Shown piece by piece: positions 59,320 through 64,000 of a stretch of 64,000 nt of DNA. Each line of letters starts with the position of its first letter. Positions within the stretch are counted from its first letter, which is position 1. Under the pieces are notes generated by a model. The model saw nothing but the letters and a program-made list of their open reading frames with translations, did no database searches and was not told the origin of the DNA. The stretch spans positions 1,550,001 through 1,614,000 of the forward strand of contig NZ_CP014475.1 in assembly GCF_001583415.1 (NCBI RefSeq), in the 5' to 3' direction. A program made the position numbers and the translations under genes. This DNA is from Mycolicibacterium phlei. GTDB lineage: Bacteria; Actinomycetota; Actinomycetes; Mycobacteriales; Mycobacteriaceae.

Positions 59320-60416
59320 GCCAGCTGAGCCTCGGTGTAGTACCCGGAGTCGACGAGCACCTTCTGGTAGTTGCTCTTGTCGACGCTGACGGGTTCGAGC
59401 AGATAAGACGGCACCACCTTGACCCCGTTGTCGTAGGTCGTGGTGTCGTTGGTCTCCGGGGTTCCGCCGGTGAGCAGCGAATCTGCCATCTGCACAGCGG
59501 CTTTCGCGAGTTCGCGGGTGTCCTTGAACACGGTCTGGGTCTGCTCGCCCGCGATGATCGACTTCACCGAGGCCAGTTCGGCGTCCTGGCCGGTGACGAT
59601 CGGCAACGGGTTGGCCGGGGTGCCGTAGCCGGCGCTCTTGAGCGCCGAGATGATGCCGATGGACATGCCGTCGTAGGGGGACAGCACCGCGTCGACCCGC
59701 CCGCTGGTGTAGCTGCGGCTGAGCAGGTTGTCCATCCGGGACTGGGCCAGCCCGCCGTCCCAGCGCAGCGTGGCGACCTGGTCGAAGGAGGTCTGCCCGC
59801 TCTTGACGACCAGTGCGCCGCTGTCGATGTAGGGCTGCAGCACGCTCATCGCGCCGTCGAAGAAGAACGTCGCGTTGTTGTCGTCGGGTGACCCCGCGAA
59901 CACCTCGATGTTGAAGGGGCCCTTGCCTTCTGCCACTCCGAGCTTGTCGACGATGTAGGTGGCCTGCTGGACGCCGACCTTGAAGTTGTCGAAGGTCGCG
60001 TAGTAGTCGACGTTGTCGGTGCCGCGGATCAGCCGGTCATAGCTGACCACCGGGATGCCGGCGTCGGCGGCGCGGGCGAGGGTGTCGGTCAGCGAGGAGC
60101 CGTCGATCGGCGCGATGACCAGAACCCGCACGCCCTTGGTGATCATGTTCTCGATCTGCGACACCTGGTTCTGCACGATGTCGTCGCCGTACTGCAGATC
60201 GGTGTCATAGCCGAGTTCCTGGAACTGCTTGGCCATGTTGTCGCCGTCGGCGACCCAGCGCTCCGAGGACTTCGTCGGCATCGCGATGCCGACCGTGCCG
60301 GTGCGTTCACCACCGCTGTCGGCCGCCTCGGGAGCGGTCGAACGACCGCAGCCCGCGCTCGCCAGGGCGGTCGCCACGGCGAGCGCGCCCACGATTCGGA
60401 CAAAGCTTCTGCGCAT
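59316..60416 (-). CDS. chvE: Sugar-binding lipoprotein ChvE
   Basis: This 366-aa lipoprotein has lipobox LASAGC (C23). The mature sequence, [53 protein letters not shown] and [17 protein letters not shown], matches Agrobacterium ChvE as I recall it, a galactose, glucose and arabinose binder. It is the first gene of the seven-gene operon. The promoter region just upstream has LacI-type operators. ATG 60416 is the start, and the ORF has no better one. Confidence 0.92.
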   Translation of the reverse strand: MRRSFVRIVGALAVATALASAGCGRSTAPEAADSGGERTGTVGIAMPTKSSERWVADGDNMAKQFQELGYDTDLQYGDDIVQNQVSQIENMITKGVRVLVIAPIDGSSLTDTLARAADAGIPVVSYDRLIRGTDNVDYYATFDNFKVGVQQATYIVDKLGVAEGKGPFNIEVFAGSPDDNNATFFFDGAMSVLQPYIDSGALVVKSGQTSFDQVATLRWDGGLAQSRMDNLLSRSYTSGRVDAVLSPYDGMSIGIISALKSAGYGTPANPLPIVTGQDAELASVKSIIAGEQTQTVFKDTRELAKAAVQMADSLLTGGTPETNDTTTYDNGVKVVPSYLLEPVSVDKSNYQKVLVDSGYYTEAQLA

Positions 60417-60473
60417 GAGAAATCCTCCGGAGTTGTGTCTCGGACGGCGAAAACGGCTTGACAGCCGATCAAG

Positions 60474-60489
60474 ATGTGAGCGCTAACAT
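60474..60489. promoter_or_regulatory. LacI-family operator A
   Basis: ATGTGAGCGCTAACAT has the central GCGC symmetry and the TGTNANCGNTNACA form of LacI/GalR operators. It lies 58 bp upstream of chvE, where it could block transcription of the galactose operon. Confidence 0.65.
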
Positions 60490-60540
60490 GCCGATGATGT
60501 GATGGTGGTCACGGCTTTGTCAACCCCGAACTCGCTGTGA

Positions 60541-60556
60541 ATGTGAGCGCTAACAA
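60541..60556. promoter_or_regulatory. LacI-family operator B
   Basis: ATGTGAGCGCTAACAA differs from operator A at one base. It lies between the two divergent promoters, 5 bp before the TTGACA of the ytfQ promoter, and could loop with A or C. Confidence 0.65.
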
Positions 60557-60561
60557 AGTCG

Positions 60562-60591
60562 TTGACACCCGGAGAATGTGAGCGTTAACAT
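60562..60591 (+). promoter_or_regulatory. ytfQ promoter with operator C over its -10
   Basis: TTGACA (60562-60567) and TAACAT (60586-60591) are 18 bp apart, a near-consensus housekeeping promoter facing ytfQ. Operator C, ATGTGAGCGTTAACAT (60576-60591), overlaps the -10, so repressor binding would exclude RNA polymerase. Confidence 0.7.
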
Positions 60592-60711
60592 CCGTCCATG
60601 TGTAACGCCGGTCACAGCGGCCGGTGACGGTTCGAGATCTCGCACAATCGTTCAAAAACCCATCTTCACCTGCATTTATTCCACGAATAGGCCGATTGTG
60701 AAGGAGCTGTC

Positions 60712-61692
60712 GTGAACAAAATCCTGACCGCGGTGCTGAGCATCGCGACGGCCGGTGTGCTGGCGGCGTGCGGCAGCGGACCGGCGCCAAGATCCGACGG
60801 CGGCGACGCCGGTGGACGGCTGACGATGGGCTTCTCCCAGGTCGGCGCGGAGAGTGGCTGGCGAACTGCCAACACCACCTCCATCCAGGACGCCGCCAAG
60901 GCCGCCGACGTGGACCTGAAGTTCTCCGACGCCAACGGCAAACAGGAGAACCAGATCTCGGCGATCCGCTCGTTCATCCAGCAGCGCGTCGACGTGATCG
61001 CGTTCAGCCCGGTGGTGCGCACCGGCTGGGACGCCGTCCTGCTGGAGGCCAAGGCCGCCGGCATTCCGGTCATCCTCACCGACCGTGCCGTCGACACCAC
61101 CGAACCCGACGTCTACGTGACGTTCTTGGGCGCGGACTTCGTGCAGGAGGGCCGGTGGGCCGGTGAGTGGGTGGTCAAGGAGTTCGCCTCGGCCACCGGC
61201 CCGGTCAACATCGTCCAGCTCGAGGGCACCACGGGTTCCGATCCCGCGCTCGAACGCACCAGCGGCTTCGCCGAGGCCATCAAGGCCAATCCCAATCTCA
61301 AGGTGATCGCCTCGCAGACAGGCGATTTCACGCGGTCAGGCGGTAAGCAGGTGATGGAGGCGTTCCTCAAGGCGCATCCGGACATCGATGTCGTGTTCGC
61401 GCAGAACGACGACATGGGGCTCGGCGCGATCGAGGCCATCGAGGCGGCGGGCAAGAAGCCCGGTGAGGACATCAAGATCGTCGCCATCGACGCCACCCGC
61501 GACGGGATGCAGGCCACCGCCGACGGCAAGTTCAACTTCCTCGTCGAATGCAACCCGCTGCTCGGACCCGAGCTGATGGACATCGCCAAGAAGGTCGTCG
61601 CCGGCGAGAGCGTACCGCCCCGGATCGTCACCCCGGACGAGACGTTCGACCAGGCGCAGGCAGCCGCGGCGCTGCCCGACCGCAAGTACTGA
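60712..61692 (+). CDS. ytfQ: Galactofuranose-type ABC transporter binding lipoprotein YtfQ
   Basis: This 326-aa lipoprotein has lipobox VLAAC (C20). The mature N-terminus MGFSQVGAESGWRTANT and the segments QISAIRSFIQQRVDVIAFSPVV and SGDFTRSGGKQVMEAFL match E. coli YtfQ, which binds galactofuranose. GTG 60712 follows AAGGAG at 60701-60706. It is the first gene of the ytfQRT run, controlled by the shared operators. Confidence 0.9.
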   Translation: MNKILTAVLSIATAGVLAACGSGPAPRSDGGDAGGRLTMGFSQVGAESGWRTANTTSIQDAAKAADVDLKFSDANGKQENQISAIRSFIQQRVDVIAFSPVVRTGWDAVLLEAKAAGIPVILTDRAVDTTEPDVYVTFLGADFVQEGRWAGEWVVKEFASATGPVNIVQLEGTTGSDPALERTSGFAEAIKANPNLKVIASQTGDFTRSGGKQVMEAFLKAHPDIDVVFAQNDDMGLGAIEAIEAAGKKPGEDIKIVAIDATRDGMQATADGKFNFLVECNPLLGPELMDIAKKVVAGESVPPRIVTPDETFDQAQAAAALPDRKY

Positions 61693-61715
61693 GACCGCCG
61701 GACCGGAGGACTGCG

Positions 61716-63230
61716 ATGACGGCACCGACGCCGGTGGTGGAGATGAGAGGCATCACCATCGACTTCCCGGGCGTCAAGGCGCTCGACGGGGTCGACTTCC
61801 GCCTGCTGCCGGGCGAGATCCACGCCCTGATGGGGGAGAACGGCGCCGGTAAGTCGACGCTGATCAAGGCCCTCACCGGGGTGTACGACACCGACGCCGG
61901 GTCCATCGTCGTCGACGGCGTCGAACAGCGGTTCGCCGGGCCCCGGCAGGCGCAGGAGGCCGGCATCAGCACGGTCTACCAGGAGGTCAACCTCTGCCCG
62001 AATCTCACTGTGGCGGAAAACATTCTGTTGGGACGGGAGCCGCGCCGGTTCGGCGGCATCGACCACCGGGCGATGAACCGCAGGGCCGCAGAGCTTCTCG
62101 CCGACCTCGACCTCGACATCGCGCCCGACTCCACCCTCGGCGATCACCCGATCGCGGTGCAGCAACTCGTCGCGATCGCCCGGGCCACGGCGATCTCGGC
62201 GCGGGTGCTGATCCTCGACGAACCGACCTCCAGCCTGGACGCCGACGAGGTGGCCGAACTGTTCCGGGTGATGCGGCGGCTGCGCGACGGCGGCACCGCG
62301 ATCCTGTTCGTCTCCCACTTCCTCGACCAGGTGTACGAGATCTCCGACCGGATGACGGTGCTGCGCAACGGACGTCTGGTCGGGGAGTACCCGACGGCGT
62401 CGCTGCAGCGGGTGCAGTTGATCGCCGCGATGCTCGGCCACGACCTCGAACTGCTCGAGGAGATCGGCGAGGAGGTCGCCGCCGCCGACACCCACGCCGG
62501 GACGACCGTGCTGTCCGCGCGCGGGCTCGGCCGCGCACCCGCGCTGCATCCGCTCGATCTCGACGTCCACCACGGCGAGGTGGTCGGACTGGCCGGCCTG
62601 CTCGGCTCCGGACGCACCGAACTGGCGCGGCTGCTGTTCGGCGCCGACCGGGCCACCAGCGGCACGACCACCGTCAACGGCCGCGACGTCGCCCTGCGCT
62701 CCCCGCGCACCGCCATCGCCAACGGCATCGCGTTCTCGTCGGAGGACCGCAAGCGCGAGGGCATCGTCGGGGACCTGTCCGTCGCCGACAACCTGATCCT
62801 GGCCCTGCAGGCCCGGCGCGGATTCGCCCGCCCGCTGTCGAAATCGGCCAAGGACGAACTGATCCGCCGCTACATGGATGCCCTCGACATCCGCCCCCGC
62901 GACCCCGGCGTGCTGGTCAAGAACCTCAGCGGCGGCAACCAGCAGAAGGTGCTGCTCGCGCGCTGGCTGATCACCGAACCGGAACTGTTCATCCTCGACG
63001 AACCCACCCGCGGCATCGACGTCGGCGCCAAGGCGCAGATCCAGAAACTCGTCGCCGACCTGGCCGCCGACGGTATGGGCGTGGTGTTCATCTCCGCCGA
63101 ACTCGACGAGGTGGCCAGGATCAGCGACCGGGTGGTCGTGCTGCGCGACGGACATCGCGTCGGTGAGGTCGGATCCGACTGCACCGTGCGCGAACTGACC
63201 GCACTCATCGCGGCGGGGGCCGACGCATGA
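61716..63230 (+). CDS. ytfR: Galactofuranose-type ABC transporter ATPase YtfR
   Basis: This 504-aa tandem ATPase has GENGAGKST (40-48), LILDEPTSSLD, then a second domain with [18 protein letters not shown] and [13 protein letters not shown]. The start is ATG 61716 behind GGAGG at 61705-61709. It overlaps the permease start by 4 bp (ATGA). It is paralogous to gguA across the divergent promoter. Confidence 0.93.
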   Translation: MTAPTPVVEMRGITIDFPGVKALDGVDFRLLPGEIHALMGENGAGKSTLIKALTGVYDTDAGSIVVDGVEQRFAGPRQAQEAGISTVYQEVNLCPNLTVAENILLGREPRRFGGIDHRAMNRRAAELLADLDLDIAPDSTLGDHPIAVQQLVAIARATAISARVLILDEPTSSLDADEVAELFRVMRRLRDGGTAILFVSHFLDQVYEISDRMTVLRNGRLVGEYPTASLQRVQLIAAMLGHDLELLEEIGEEVAAADTHAGTTVLSARGLGRAPALHPLDLDVHHGEVVGLAGLLGSGRTELARLLFGADRATSGTTTVNGRDVALRSPRTAIANGIAFSSEDRKREGIVGDLSVADNLILALQARRGFARPLSKSAKDELIRRYMDALDIRPRDPGVLVKNLSGGNQQKVLLARWLITEPELFILDEPTRGIDVGAKAQIQKLVADLAADGMGVVFISAELDEVARISDRVVVLRDGHRVGEVGSDCTVRELTALIAAGADA

Positions 63231-64000
63231 CGGCCCTCAAGCAGCGGTTGAACCGCTCGCCGCTGGTGTGGCCCGCGGTGGCCCTGGTGGCCCTGCTGGC
63301 CGTGAATGTGCTTCTGACACCCAGTTTTCTGAAGATCCGGGTGCAGGACGGCCATCTGTTCGGCAGCCTGATCGACATCCTGCGCAACGGCGCACCGACC
63401 ATGCTCGTCGCGCTCGGCATGACCCTGGTGATCGCCTCGCGCGGTATCGACCTGTCCGTCGGCGCGGTGGTCGCCGTCAGCGGGGCGCTGACCTGCGCCC
63501 ACATCGCCGCGGCCCCGGATCCCGCGGCCACCGCGACCGTGCTGACCGCGATGGGGATCGCGCTCGCCGTGGCGGCCGCACTCGGACTGTGGAACGGCAC
63601 GCTGGTGTCGGTCTTCGGGGTGCAGCCCATCATCGCGACGCTGGTGCTGATGACGGCGGGCCGCGGGATCGCGCTGTTCATCACCGACGGTCAGATCGTC
63701 ACGACCGCCAGCGCCCCGTTCAAGGTGCTCGGCGCCGGCTACGCGCTGGGCCTGCCCGTCGCGATCCTGGTGAGCCTGACCGTCTTCGCCCTCGTCGGCG
63801 TGCTCACCCGGCGCACCGCGCTGGGCATGCTGCTCGAGTCGGTGGGCGTCAACCCCGAGGCCAGCAGGCTGGCCGGGGTGCGGTTGCGGTCCATCGTGTT
63901 CGCGGTCTACGTCTTCAGTGCGCTGTGCGCCGGGGTGGCCGGGCTGATGATCGCCTCGAACATCTCGGCCGCCGACGCCAACAACGCGGGACTGTGGATC
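63227..64000 (+). CDS. ytfT: Galactofuranose-type ABC transporter permease YtfT (3' end outside window)
   Basis: The frame is open from ATG 63227 to the right edge, 258 codons. Translation gives a membrane protein with GMTLVIASRGIDLSVGAVVAVSGA, the conserved permease signature, and later FGVQPIIATLVLMTAGRGIA and the RRTALGMLLESVGVNPEASRLAGV loop. It overlaps the ytfR stop as ATGA. A second permease (YjfF-like) would be expected just beyond the window. Confidence 0.9.
   Translation, partial: MTALKQRLNRSPLVWPAVALVALLAVNVLLTPSFLKIRVQDGHLFGSLIDILRNGAPTMLVALGMTLVIASRGIDLSVGAVVAVSGALTCAHIAAAPDPAATATVLTAMGIALAVAAALGLWNGTLVSVFGVQPIIATLVLMTAGRGIALFITDGQIVTTASAPFKVLGAGYALGLPVAILVSLTVFALVGVLTRRTALGMLLESVGVNPEASRLAGVRLRSIVFAVYVFSALCAGVAGLMIASNISAADANNAGLWI

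Larger units (their letters stand above)
60417..60711. promoter_or_regulatory. Divergent promoter region with three LacI-type operators
   Basis: The 295-bp gap between chvE and ytfQ contains three near-identical 16-bp sites, 67 and 35 bp apart, and a strong plus-strand promoter. A TTGACA on the minus strand (60523-60518) may belong to chvE, but its -10 is weak. No LacI-family gene is seen in the window, so the regulator is encoded elsewhere or beyond the right edge. Confidence 0.75.

Noticed and set aside
61113..63155. 680-codon minus-strand frame across ytfQ-ytfR
   Set aside because: It is antisense to two clearly recognised transporter genes and has no domain signature.

Overview
The window reads as a chromosomal segment of a fast-growing, high-GC mycobacterium (Mycolicibacterium-like). 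The order sdhCDAB, cdd-deoA-add, satS, upp, pmmB, deoD, amiB1-amiA1, GGCT-like gene, lpdA, glpD2, RluA-like gene, and later nei2-lhr-TetR, follows the block I remember as Rv3319 to Rv3295 of M. tuberculosis. All comparisons with M. tuberculosis are from memory, not from a search.

Layout. 1-4.2 kb: end of an acidic-tailed protein, a strong hairpin, and the succinate dehydrogenase operon on the minus strand. 4.4-17.6 kb: nucleoside and nucleobase salvage (cdd, deoA, add, upp, pmmB, deoD) interleaved with the SecA2-pathway protein SatS, a type VII secretion-like pair (EspC-like protein plus WXG-NlpC/P60 peptidase), a MarR regulator, an AbrB-family membrane protein and two M20 amidohydrolases. 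17.7-21.7 kb: the flavoproteins LpdA and GlpD2 and a pseudouridine synthase. 21.7-45.0 kb: an accessory block between the RluA-like gene and nei2, holding a secreted GH2 glycosidase, a proline-rich secreted peptide, an SDR, an enoyl-CoA hydratase, a FabR/DesT-type TetR regulator, two giant cadherin/VCBS-like repeat surface proteins (3089 and about 1520 aa), and a flavin/2Fe-2S reductase plus DesA3-like fatty acid desaturase pair. 45.0-53.2 kb: Nei2, Lhr helicase, a TetR, RtcB RNA ligase and a stress-type SDR. 53.2-64 kb: a tightly overlapped galactose operon (ChvE-GguA-GguB transporter, small ORF, GalT, GalK, aldose epimerase) divergent from a YtfQRT galactofuranose-type transporter that runs off the right edge. 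Three LacI-type operators lie between the two.

The most interesting unit is 26.8-44.6 kb. The two giant genes are paralogues in tandem. The duplication covers their non-coding 5' regions as well as the coding sequence: ordered blocks upstream of giant gene 1 match those upstream of giant gene 2. A palindrome of the form GYGTACA-NN-TGTTCACT lies just upstream of the FabR/DesT-like TetR gene and at the start of the reductase-desaturase operon. A degenerate copy lies between the giant genes. This predicts one regulon joining membrane-lipid desaturation with surface adhesins.

The giant proteins have an unusually long, conserved signal-peptide region (about 77-85 residues) and the same last five residues, NDRDF. 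No type I secretion genes are visible in the window. I see no tRNA, rRNA, CRISPR array, transposase or phage gene.
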